Shown: positions 7,986 to 13,757 of the stretch, piece after piece
Position numbering within the stretch: position 1 is the first letter of the stretch
Layout: every line of letters starts with the position of its first letter
NCBI GenBank assembly: GCA_934378145.1
Contig: CAKXXW010000019.1
Location: 1 to 33,435 of the forward strand
Direction: 5' to 3'
DNA from: an uncultured Eubacteriales bacterium
GTDB taxonomy: Bacteria; Bacillota; Clostridia; Oscillospirales; CAG-272
Length of the DNA: 33,435 bases
Translations under genes and position numbers: made by a program
Notes under the pieces: model-generated
What the model saw: the letters and a program-made list of their open reading frames with translations, nothing else
The model's database searches: none
Told to the model about the DNA's origin: nothing

Positions 7986-8843
7986 ATGGCTTATGTAACA
8001 ACGAAGAAGCTCCTTGACGATGCCTCGTCGCACGGATATGCCGTCGGAGCCTTCAACTGCGAAAACCTTGAGATGGCGATGGCGATCATCGCGGCGGGCG
8101 AGGAGCTGAATGCTCCGCTGATAATCCAGACGACGCCGTCGACCGTGAAGTATGCCTCGGTCGGACTGTTCTGCGCGATCGTGCGCGAGCTTGCAGACAA
8201 GGCGAAGGTGCCGGTCGCGCTTCACCTTGACCACGGCTCGTCGTATGAGCTTTGCGAAGCGGCGCTTGCGGCGGGATATTCTTCGCTGATGATAGACGGG
8301 TCGAAGGAGAGCCTTGAGGACAACATCGCGCTGACAAAGCGCGTCGTGAGCCTTGCCTCGGAGCGCGGGATCCCCGTCGAGGCTGAGCTCGGGACTGTCG
8401 GAGGGAAAGAGGATTCCGTGGTGTCCACGGGGACATCCTACACCGATCCCGACGACGCACTGAGGTTCGTCCGCGAGACGGGCTGCTCGTCGCTCGCGGT
8501 AGGCATCGGCACGGCGCACGGTATCTATCACGGCACACCGGTGCTTGATACCGGAAGGCTCTCGCTGATAAAGGAAAAGCTCGTCGGTGCGGGACTTGAC
8601 CTTCCGCTCGTGCTTCACGGCGCATCGGGACTTTCCGACGCGGCGATAACGGACTGCATTTCGCGCGGTATCGCAAAGGTGAACTTTGCCACCGAGCTGA
8701 GGCAGGCATATACCGAGGGCGTCAGGGAATACCTTGCATCCGACCCCGACTGCTTCGATCCGAAGAAGTACGGGCGCGTCGCTATGGAAAAGGTAAAGGA
8801 AGCCGTTATCTGCCGGATAAAAGTATGCACGGGTCTCGCTTGA
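7986..8843 (+). CDS. Class II fructose-bisphosphate (or tagatose-bisphosphate) aldolase
   Basis: A 285-residue zinc-dependent aldolase that cleaves or forms a ketose 1,6-bisphosphate from DHAP and glyceraldehyde 3-phosphate. Catalytic and metal residues are in place: LDHG (Asp82, His83), GTAHG (His178) and LHGASG (His211), with the phosphate-binding GTAHG and NFATEL segments. The length is that of the short FbaA/GatY/KbaY group, so tagatose-bisphosphate specificity is possible; sequence alone does not decide. AAAGGGG precedes the ATG. A 72-nt gap with a hairpin separates it from the Dabb gene, and it leads into the transketolase pair, which fits central carbon metabolism. Confidence 0.9.
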   Translation: MAYVTTKKLLDDASSHGYAVGAFNCENLEMAMAIIAAGEELNAPLIIQTTPSTVKYASVGLFCAIVRELADKAKVPVALHLDHGSSYELCEAALAAGYSSLMIDGSKESLEDNIALTKRVVSLASERGIPVEAELGTVGGKEDSVVSTGTSYTDPDDALRFVRETGCSSLAVGIGTAHGIYHGTPVLDTGRLSLIKEKLVGAGLDLPLVLHGASGLSDAAITDCISRGIAKVNFATELRQAYTEGVREYLASDPDCFDPKKYGRVAMEKVKEAVICRIKVCTGLA

Positions 8844-8868
8844 CAATCGCGGCGGGATAGTATATAAT
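8840..8868 (+). promoter_or_regulatory. Promoter for the transketolase pair
   Basis: TTGACA at 8840-8845 overlaps the aldolase stop codon; TATAAT is at 8863-8868 with a 17-bp spacer. The transketolase genes can therefore be transcribed independently of the aldolase. Confidence 0.75.
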
Positions 8869-8900
8869 AATCATATCTTATTGAAAAATCGGGAGGAAGC

Positions 8901-9734
8901 ATGAAAGCTGACAAGAAACAAGAGCTTATCGAAGCGGCAAAAGAGATAAGGCTCGGCGCACTCGAGGGTGTCCACGCGGCAAAATCGGGTCATCCGGGCG
9001 GCTCGCTGTCGATAGCCGACATAATGTCGTACTTATATTTTTATAAGATGAAGATCGACCCCAAGAACCCTCAGTGGGAGGACAGGGACAGATTCGTCCT
9101 GTCGAAGGGTCACACCGCCCCCGCACTTTACGCGGCGCTGGCGCTGAAGGGATATTTCCCGCGTGAAGAGCTTGCAAAGCTCCGTCGTGTCGACAGCTTC
9201 CTTCAGGGTCATCCCGATATGAAGCACACCCCGGGCGTCGATATGACGACGGGATCGCTCGGACTCGGCATCTCGGCTGCCTGCGGCATGGCGCTCGCGG
9301 GTAAGATAGCCGGCAAGGACTACCGCGTCTACACCGCCATCGGTGACGGCGAGAGCGAAGAGGGACAGGTATGGGAGGCTTGCATGTTCGCCGCCCATTA
9401 TAAGCTCGACAATTTCTGCCTTATCGTTGACTGGAACGGACTCCAGATCGACGGTCCGGTAGCCGAGGTAATGAATCCTACGCCCTATAAGGAGAAGCTC
9501 GAGGCATTCGGCTTCAATGTCGTGTGCGTGAACGGACACGATTTCGACGAGCTTGACGCGGCGTTCACCGCCGCCGAGCAGTGCCACGGCAAGCCCACCG
9601 CGATCGTCGCGAAGACCGTGAAGGGCAAGGGCGTGTCGTTTATGGAAAACCAGGTCGGCTGGCACGGATCGGCTCCGAATGACGAGCAGTACGCGCAGGC
9701 GGTCGCAGAGCTGAACGGAAAGGCAGGAAACTGA
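8901..9734 (+). CDS. Transketolase, N-terminal (thiamine diphosphate-binding) subunit
   Basis: A 277-residue protein equal to the first third of a full transketolase. It shows the SGHPGGS substrate loop (about 28-34), the SKGHTAPALYA segment and the ThDP motif GDGESEEGQVWEA ending in DWNGLQIDGP. It works with the next gene to move two-carbon ketol units in the non-oxidative pentose phosphate pathway. Split transketolases are common in Clostridia and archaea. GGGAGGAAGC precedes the ATG; its stop is one base from the next start, which fits stoichiometric production. Confidence 0.95.
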   Translation: MKADKKQELIEAAKEIRLGALEGVHAAKSGHPGGSLSIADIMSYLYFYKMKIDPKNPQWEDRDRFVLSKGHTAPALYAALALKGYFPREELAKLRRVDSFLQGHPDMKHTPGVDMTTGSLGLGISAACGMALAGKIAGKDYRVYTAIGDGESEEGQVWEACMFAAHYKLDNFCLIVDWNGLQIDGPVAEVMNPTPYKEKLEAFGFNVVCVNGHDFDELDAAFTAAEQCHGKPTAIVAKTVKGKGVSFMENQVGWHGSAPNDEQYAQAVAELNGKAGN

Positions 9735-9735
9735 A

Positions 9736-10677
9736 ATGGCTGATAAGATAGCAACGAGAGAAGCATACGGCAACGCGCTTGCCGAATTCGGCGACAAATA
9801 CGATTTTGTGGTGCTTGACGCCGACCTTGCTGCGGCGACGAAGACCGGGACTTTCAAGAAGAAGTTCCCCGAGAGATTCTTTGACTGCGGAATTGCGGAG
9901 GGCAATATGATGACCGTCGCGGCCGGTATCGCTACGACGGGGAAGGTCGTTTTCGCCTCCACCTTTGCGATGTTCGCGGCGGGACGCGCCTTCGAGCAGA
10001 TAAGGAACAGCATAGGTTATCCTCACCTGAATGTGAAGATCGGCGCGACCCATGCCGGCATCACGGTCGGCGAGGACGGCGCGACTCACCAGTGCCTTGA
10101 GGACCTTGCGCTTATGAGAACGATCCCGGGTATGACCGTGGTCAACCCCGCCGACGCGACCGAGGCGAGAGCCGCCGTCGAGTGGGCGATAAACTACAAG
10201 GGTCCCGTTTACTTCCGCTTCGGCAGATACGCCGTGCCGGTACTCTTTGACAAGGAGAGCTACAGGTTCGAGCCGGGCAAGGCGGCAACTCTTGCCGAGG
10301 GTAAGGATGTGAGCATCCTCGCCACCGGGATCATGGTAGATATGGCTCTGAAGGCAAGGGAGCTGCTTGCCGCCGAAGGCATCAGCGCCGCCGTCGTGAA
10401 TGTCCATACGATAAAGCCGATCGACCGCGAGGCAGTCGTGAAGGCAGCCGAAACGACCGGTGCCATCGTCACCGCGGAGGAGCATAATGTGATAGGCGGA
10501 CTCGGAGCCGCCGTTGCCGAGGTCGTCTGCGAGACGAAGCCCGTCCCGGTACTCAGAGTCGGAGTAGAGGACAGCTTCGGCAGATCGGGAACCGTTCCCG
10601 CCCTGCTCGAGCTTTACGGCCTCACGCCCGAGAACATCGCCGCGAAGGCAAAAGCCGCCGTCGCGATGAAAAAGTAA
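9736..10677 (+). CDS. Transketolase, C-terminal (pyrimidine-binding) subunit
   Basis: A 313-residue protein covering the pyrimidine-binding and C-terminal domains of transketolase. Recognisable parts are FFDCGIAEGNMMTVAAGIA (with the catalytic Glu of the ThDP site), GVTVGEDGATHQ-like ITVGEDGATHQCLEDL, and a C-terminal VNVHTIKPIDREAV domain. It needs the 8901 gene product to form the active site. It could in principle belong to a deoxyxylulose-phosphate synthase-like group, but the split architecture and partner fix it as transketolase. A T-run terminator follows 45 nt after the stop. Confidence 0.95.
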   Translation: MADKIATREAYGNALAEFGDKYDFVVLDADLAAATKTGTFKKKFPERFFDCGIAEGNMMTVAAGIATTGKVVFASTFAMFAAGRAFEQIRNSIGYPHLNVKIGATHAGITVGEDGATHQCLEDLALMRTIPGMTVVNPADATEARAAVEWAINYKGPVYFRFGRYAVPVLFDKESYRFEPGKAATLAEGKDVSILATGIMVDMALKARELLAAEGISAAVVNVHTIKPIDREAVVKAAETTGAIVTAEEHNVIGGLGAAVAEVVCETKPVPVLRVGVEDSFGRSGTVPALLELYGLTPENIAAKAKAAVAMKK

Positions 10678-10722
10678 GACAGTAAGACAGTAAGGCAGAT
10701 ACAGACAGAAAAAATAATGCGG

Positions 10723-10750
10723 GGGACTTCCTTTCGGGGAAGTCCCTTTT
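10723..10750 (+). terminator. Terminator after the transketolase pair
   Basis: GGGACTTCC pairs with GGAAGTCCC around a TTTCGG loop and is followed by TTTTCTCG. The stem is a shorter relative of hairpin H1 of the repeat element that begins 40 nt further on. Confidence 0.75.
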
Positions 10751-10787
10751 CTCGTTGCGTGGATACGAAGGATACGACGGGAGACGC

Positions 10788-11090
10788 GGGGGACTTTCTT
10801 TCGAGAAAGTCCCCCACGCCCCCAAAGAACTTGCTTACGGGTTATAGTAGTAAGGGCTTGTCTCGCGGCATTTTGCCTACGGCAAAACTTTGGTGGATTT
10901 TTGCCGAGGACTCAAGGGTATGCAAGCATCCCCTCTTCGTCCTCGGGCAAAATCCACCGGAATTTTCCCCCGCGGGGGAAAATCCTGTCCCGAGACAAGG
11001 GTAAAAACCGTTTGACCTAAAGGCAAAGTTTTCTGACAGACCACACGCACTATTAAACCGATGCTTACCGAAAGGTGTGGTCATTGCCCT
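10788..11090 (+). repeat. Composite hairpin element, copy B (most complete long form)
   Basis: Parts in order: H1 at 10788-10815 (12-bp stem, TTCG loop); spacer with AAAGAACTTG; closing arm CTTGTCTCG at 10857-10865; H2 at 10871-10887 (TTTTGCC, TAC, GGCAAAA); a long stem whose 20-nt arms at 10892-10911 and 10939-10958 pair with one shift; H4 at 10962-10983 (ATTTTCCCCC, GC, GGGGGAAAAT); closing arm CGAGACAAG at 10991-10999; and a tail with CCGTTTGACCTAAAGG. It would fold into a three-hairpin junction closed by a 9-bp stem. No gene is seen in it. Confidence 0.8.
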
Positions 11091-11111
11091 TAGCGTTTTC
11101 AAAGTTTAGGT

Positions 11112-11175
11112 CAAGCCTTTTCAAAGGCTTGCGGAATCCAAAGGCAGCGCCTTTGGGCGCCCTCTGCAGAGGGCG
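11112..11175. repeat. Three back-to-back palindromes
   Basis: CAAGCCTTT-TC-AAAGGCTTG (11112-11131), CCAAAGGC-AGC-GCCTTTGG (11138-11156) and the 18-bp perfect palindrome centred at 11166 (11158-11175) follow each other with almost no spacing. None has a T-run. They extend the copy B repeat region; 11176-11360 shows nothing I can name. Confidence 0.6.
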
Positions 11176-11360
11176 AAATCTCCTTTACCGCGTTTCTTTT
11201 TGCTGATTATTTTTTATCAGGCATTTGTTTCGGGTGATGATTTTACCCTTCGGTGAATAATCCGCGAGGGTCGAAAGCGGACTTGTCCGCCTTTGCGCGT
11301 CCTGCCTGCAAAGAAAAAGCGCCGTTAAATTTCCGAAGACAAACGCCCTATACGCAGACT

Positions 11361-11481
11361 CGGAAAATTTGCCGCAGTTGCGGCGAGGTCTTTATATCTG
11401 TGTTTGCTCTGTTATTTTTGCTGTTCTCCGATCTTTCTGTCCTCGCTTCGCAACTTGCAGGGTTCGACTGTGATCTCATCT
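11361..11481 (+). repeat. Element with GGGTTCGA motif, convergent to tmRNA (copy 1)
   Basis: The block holds GCAGTTGCGGCGAGG at 11374-11388, which pairs with CCTCGCTTCGCAACTTGC at 11441-11458 across a T-rich 52-nt interior, followed by GGGTTCGACT at 11460-11469. The same two blocks at nearly the same spacing occur beside tRNA-Arg (32452-32570). The right end, CATCTCCACCA, mirrors the tmRNA 3' end in inverted orientation. No promoter or coding sequence is evident; it may be a small RNA, an attachment remnant or an RNA-gene-associated repeat. Confidence 0.55.
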
Positions 11482-11528
11482 CCACCAAAGGAAAAGGCAC
11501 GGCTATGCCGTGCCTTTTCCTTTGGTGG
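11482..11528 (-). terminator. tmRNA terminator hairpin (22-bp perfect inverted repeat)
   Basis: Positions 11482-11503 and 11507-11528 are perfect complements around a TAT loop. Read on the minus strand, the hairpin begins within the last bases of tmRNA (CCACCA) and contains CCTTTTCCTTT near its end, so it can terminate ssrA transcription while pairing the acceptor end of the precursor. Confidence 0.75.
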
Positions 11529-11891
11529 AGGCGAGGGGAGTCGAACCCCTGTCCGAAATCATCTCCCCGTGACCTTCTCCGGGCGCATTGCGTCTTTGAT
11601 TCTCCCCGTCGGAACGCCGGCGCACAGGCGTTTCCTTCGGGCAGCTCTTTTATGCATGGTCGGTTCAAGAGCAACCGCCGACTCACGGTCATCGCTCGGT
11701 TACGCCCTTATCTCAGCCGCGATACTCTGAAACAGGACGGGCTGTCCCGCAGGACAGCGTCACTGCCTTACTCAGGCAGCAAGTGCAAACTGATTGTTGT
11801 CGTTTGTTTTTTAAGTTGGGCAGTTTACGAGATTACCCGGCTCGGCCCGCTTGTCACGGCTCAACGACCCCGTCGAAACCTTTACGCCCCC
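11523..11891 (-). ncRNA. ssrA: tmRNA (transfer-messenger RNA)
   Basis: This 369-nt RNA releases stalled ribosomes. The 5' end GGGGGCG pairs with 3' CGCCUCC, including the G-U at the third pair that AlaRS reads, followed by ACCA encoded in the gene. The T-arm GGACAGGGGTTCGACTCCCC and the 5' GTAAAGGTTTCGACGGGG are hallmarks. The tag frame ends ...TNDNNQFALAA-stop at about 11772-11810, followed by a G+C hairpin and pseudoknot-like stems. The codon before AAC is ACA rather than the common GCA, so the first templated residue is uncertain. It lies 30 nt after smpB with no clear promoter of its own, so it is probably cut from a joint transcript. Confidence 0.95.
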
Positions 11892-11921
11892 GTATCACGA
11901 GGGACTTTTTTGTGACTTCAA

Positions 11922-12389
11922 TCAGTATCTGTCCGCCTTGTCGCTCCGTTCGATCTCGCGCACAGACTGCCGTTCGGCTTCCGCTTCGCGTTTATCGTAG
12001 AGCTTTTTACCGCGGCAGAGTCCCACAAGCACCTTTATCCTTGACCCCGAGAAGTAGAAGGACAGAGGTATCAGCGAGTACCCCTTGCGGCTGACAAGAC
12101 TGAAGAGCCGGAGGATCTCGCGCTTATGCATAAGGAGCTTGCGGTCGCGTCTCGGCTCACGGTTGAAAATATTCCCCTTCTCATAGGGGCTTATGTGTAC
12201 CCCGACGGCAAAAAGTTCACCGTCGCGGATGACGCAGTAGGAGTCCTTAAGGTTGACCTGCCCCTGTCTGATGCTCTTGATCTCGGTACCGAAGAGCGCG
12301 ATCCCCGCCTCAAATGTCTCGTCGACGAAGTAGTCGTGATATGCTTTTTTGTTCTGCGCGACCGTCTTTTTGGCGGTTTTTTCGGGCAT
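11922..12389 (-). CDS. smpB: SsrA-binding protein SmpB
   Basis: A 155-residue OB-fold protein that binds tmRNA and carries it to stalled ribosomes. Conserved parts are NKKAYHDYFVDETFEAGI (about 13-30), GTEIKSIRQGQVNLKDSY, the HISPYEKGN segment and the basic C-terminal tail with KKLYDKREAE, which enters the mRNA channel. GGAAGGGAGG precedes the ATG. The partner RNA gene follows directly, an order seen in many Firmicutes. Confidence 0.97.
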   Translation of the reverse strand: MPEKTAKKTVAQNKKAYHDYFVDETFEAGIALFGTEIKSIRQGQVNLKDSYCVIRDGELFAVGVHISPYEKGNIFNREPRRDRKLLMHKREILRLFSLVSRKGYSLIPLSFYFSGSRIKVLVGLCRGKKLYDKREAEAERQSVREIERSDKADRY

Positions 12390-12420
12390 GAAGACTCCCT
12401 CCCTTCCTGAAGGTTACACT

Positions 12421-12449
12421 ATTATACTATATTTTCGTGCAGGAATCAA
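12421..12449 (-). promoter_or_regulatory. smpB-ssrA promoter
   Basis: On the minus strand TTGATT (12449-12444) and TATAAT (12426-12421) are 17 bp apart, about 32 bp before the smpB start. Confidence 0.75.
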
Positions 12450-12501
12450 GTCCTTTTTTGTCGCAGGAGTCTCTTTTTTCTCTTTGAAACATTTTTTTGT
12501 A

Positions 12502-12530
12502 TTGACAAGACAAAAATGCGATGTTATAAT
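12502..12530 (+). promoter_or_regulatory. Promoter of the TerB-like gene
   Basis: A consensus TTGACA (12502-12507) and TATAAT (12525-12530) with a 17-bp spacer. It is divergent from the smpB promoter, 53 bp apart. Confidence 0.8.
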
Positions 12531-12581
12531 TATCGTTGTGTCAGAATAATTATTTACATAGTCTGTGGAGGAATAGATAAT

Positions 12582-13007
12582 ATGTCGGATTTTGCAAAGA
12601 TATGCAAGATATACGAGCAGATGTCGGACGATGAGCGGCGCGAGACCCTTGTACGCGACAGCGCGGCGATCCTTCCGGCGCTTCATGCTCTCAATGGTGA
12701 CGGAGTGACCGAGTTCGTCATTTTCGCGATGACCGCCTGCTCGGCGGACGGAAAGCTTGATCCGGAGGAATACCGCCTCTTTACCGATGTTACCGGAATA
12801 AGCCTTGATTACGCGGATGCCTGCGAGCTTGTGAAGCTCACCTCGACCCGCGCGAACCGCAACATTGTCGATATAGTCGTCGATACCTTCGGTATGCTTG
12901 ACGAGAGCCTCAAGGCGAATATGATCTCATTCTGCCTCTGCTTCTGCGCCGCGAACGGTAAGGTCGACGGCAAGGAGAGAAGGTTTATAAAGCGCCTGAT
13001 AAGCTGA
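12582..13007 (+). CDS. TerB-like helical protein
   Basis: A 141-residue all-helical protein. Two copies of an acidic motif, SADGKLDPEEYRLF (about 54-67) and AANGKVDGKERRFI (near the C-terminus), match the paired DGxxxxxE metal-binding motifs of the TerB family. TerB proteins occur in tellurite/stress operons, but stand-alone homologues like this have no assigned role. The upstream ATG-containing extension is discarded because GGAGG lies 10 nt before the ATG at 12582 and the promoter overlaps the extension. It is a single-gene unit. Confidence 0.65.
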   Translation: MSDFAKICKIYEQMSDDERRETLVRDSAAILPALHALNGDGVTEFVIFAMTACSADGKLDPEEYRLFTDVTGISLDYADACELVKLTSTRANRNIVDIVVDTFGMLDESLKANMISFCLCFCAANGKVDGKERRFIKRLIS

Positions 13008-13042
13008 AATTTTCCTTTGCAAATAAAATAATGAAAAAAGTC

Positions 13043-13071
13043 TTGACATAAAGGCACTATCGGTGTATAAT
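13043..13071 (+). promoter_or_regulatory. rpsU promoter
   Basis: TTGACA (13043-13048), 17 bp, TATAAT (13066-13071): a perfect consensus, as expected for an abundant ribosomal protein. The leader is about 47 nt. Confidence 0.85.
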
Positions 13072-13124
13072 AAACAATGGTGTTTCAAGCACTTGTCCAG
13101 AGTGAGGGGAGGGAAACAGGAATT

Positions 13125-13301
13125 ATGGCTGAGATCAAAGTCAGAGAGGGAGAATCCCTTGACAGCGCGCTTCGTCGCTTTAAGAAGCAGACCTCCAGAG
13201 ACGGTACCCTTGCCGAGCTTCGCAAGAGAGAGCATTACGAAAAACCCAGTGTAAAGCGTAAGAAGAAGTCCGAAGCTGCGAGAAAGCGCAAATACAAATA
13301 A
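13125..13301 (+). CDS. rpsU: 30S ribosomal protein S21
   Basis: A 58-residue basic protein: KVREGESLDSALRRFKKQ is the N-terminal signature, and the tail KRKKKSEAARKRKYK is the RNA-binding extension. It binds near the 3' end of 16S rRNA and helps initiation. GAGGGGAGGG lies upstream, and the ATG at 13125 gives the standard S21 start, so the longer in-frame upstream part is excluded. In many Clostridia rpsU neighbours gatB/yqeY; here it is a single-gene unit with promoter and terminator. Confidence 0.97.
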   Translation: MAEIKVREGESLDSALRRFKKQTSRDGTLAELRKREHYEKPSVKRKKKSEAARKRKYK

Positions 13302-13310
13302 TCACGATAA

Positions 13311-13341
13311 AAAGTTGCCTGCGTTCCGTGGGCAATTTTTT
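13311..13341 (+). terminator. rpsU terminator
   Basis: TTGCC at 13315 pairs with GGCAA at 13331 around an 11-nt loop, with flanking A and T runs (ATTTTTT). Confidence 0.7.
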
Positions 13342-13382
13342 ATAGAAAATCAGACCGCTTTTCGGTCGGAACGGAGTTACCT

Positions 13383-13613
13383 ATGGAAGAATTCAACAAA
13401 GCACTTAAAAATCTTGACCAGGTAGTGAAGATCATTCTTCATATACTTCTCGGCGGGTGGTACGGCGGACTTTACCGTATCTCGCTCGGCGATACGAAGA
13501 ACATAGTCATGGGCGTAATCTGGATACTTACCGGCGGATTTTTCATTGTCGGGTGGGTCTTTGATCTCATCGCTATAATCAAGAAAGAGGATCTGTCCTT
13601 CCTTATCGATTGA
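13383..13613 (+). CDS. TM2 domain-like small membrane protein
   Basis: A 76-residue protein with two membrane helices: about 15-35 (VVKIILHILLGGWYGGLYRI) and about 42-66 (IVMGVIWILTGGFFIVGWVF), joined by the short LGDTKN turn. The Gly-rich first helix, the turn and a D-L-I ending match the TM2 family (G-x-F-G-xHRFYLG ... W-x-x-D). TM2 proteins have no settled biochemical role. GGAG lies 8-9 nt before the ATG. It may share the rpsU transcript by read-through, though a terminator lies between. Confidence 0.7.
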   Translation: MEEFNKALKNLDQVVKIILHILLGGWYGGLYRISLGDTKNIVMGVIWILTGGFFIVGWVFDLIAIIKKEDLSFLID

Positions 13614-13621
13614 TACCGAAT

Positions 13622-13658
13622 AAAACAAGCCCGCGGAGTTTTTCCGCGGGCTTGTTTT
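13622..13658 (+). terminator. Terminator after the TM2 gene
   Basis: A 16-bp perfect stem (CAAGCCCGCGGA with its complement plus flanking A/T) around GTTTT, ending in TTGTTTTAT. Confidence 0.9.
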
Positions 13659-13675
13659 ATATATGAAAAGCACGG

Positions 13676-13704
13676 TTGACTTTTGTCGGAATATATGGTA
13701 CACT
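13676..13704 (+). promoter_or_regulatory. Promoter of the 13758 lipoprotein gene
   Basis: TTGACT (13676-13681), 17 bp, TACACT (13699-13704). Confidence 0.65.
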
Positions 13705-13757
13705 ATTGGCAGAGGTCAATAAAAATATAACCTGACCGAAAAAGGGGGAAAAACAAG

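Noticed and set aside
10788..10815. H1 read as an ordinary transcription terminator of the transketolase pair
   Set aside because: No T-run follows on either strand in any copy, and the transketolase genes already have a terminator with T-run at 10723-10750. Some end-protection role remains possible.
10717..11004. Possible small protein (95 codons) in the copy B repeat
   Set aside because: The frame runs through hairpins H1-H4; similar frames exist in other copies only because the repeats are alike, and none keeps reading frame.
11253..11915. 220-codon plus-strand open frame across the tmRNA gene
   Set aside because: It covers the full tmRNA and its terminator in antisense; no ribosome-binding site and no protein-like composition.
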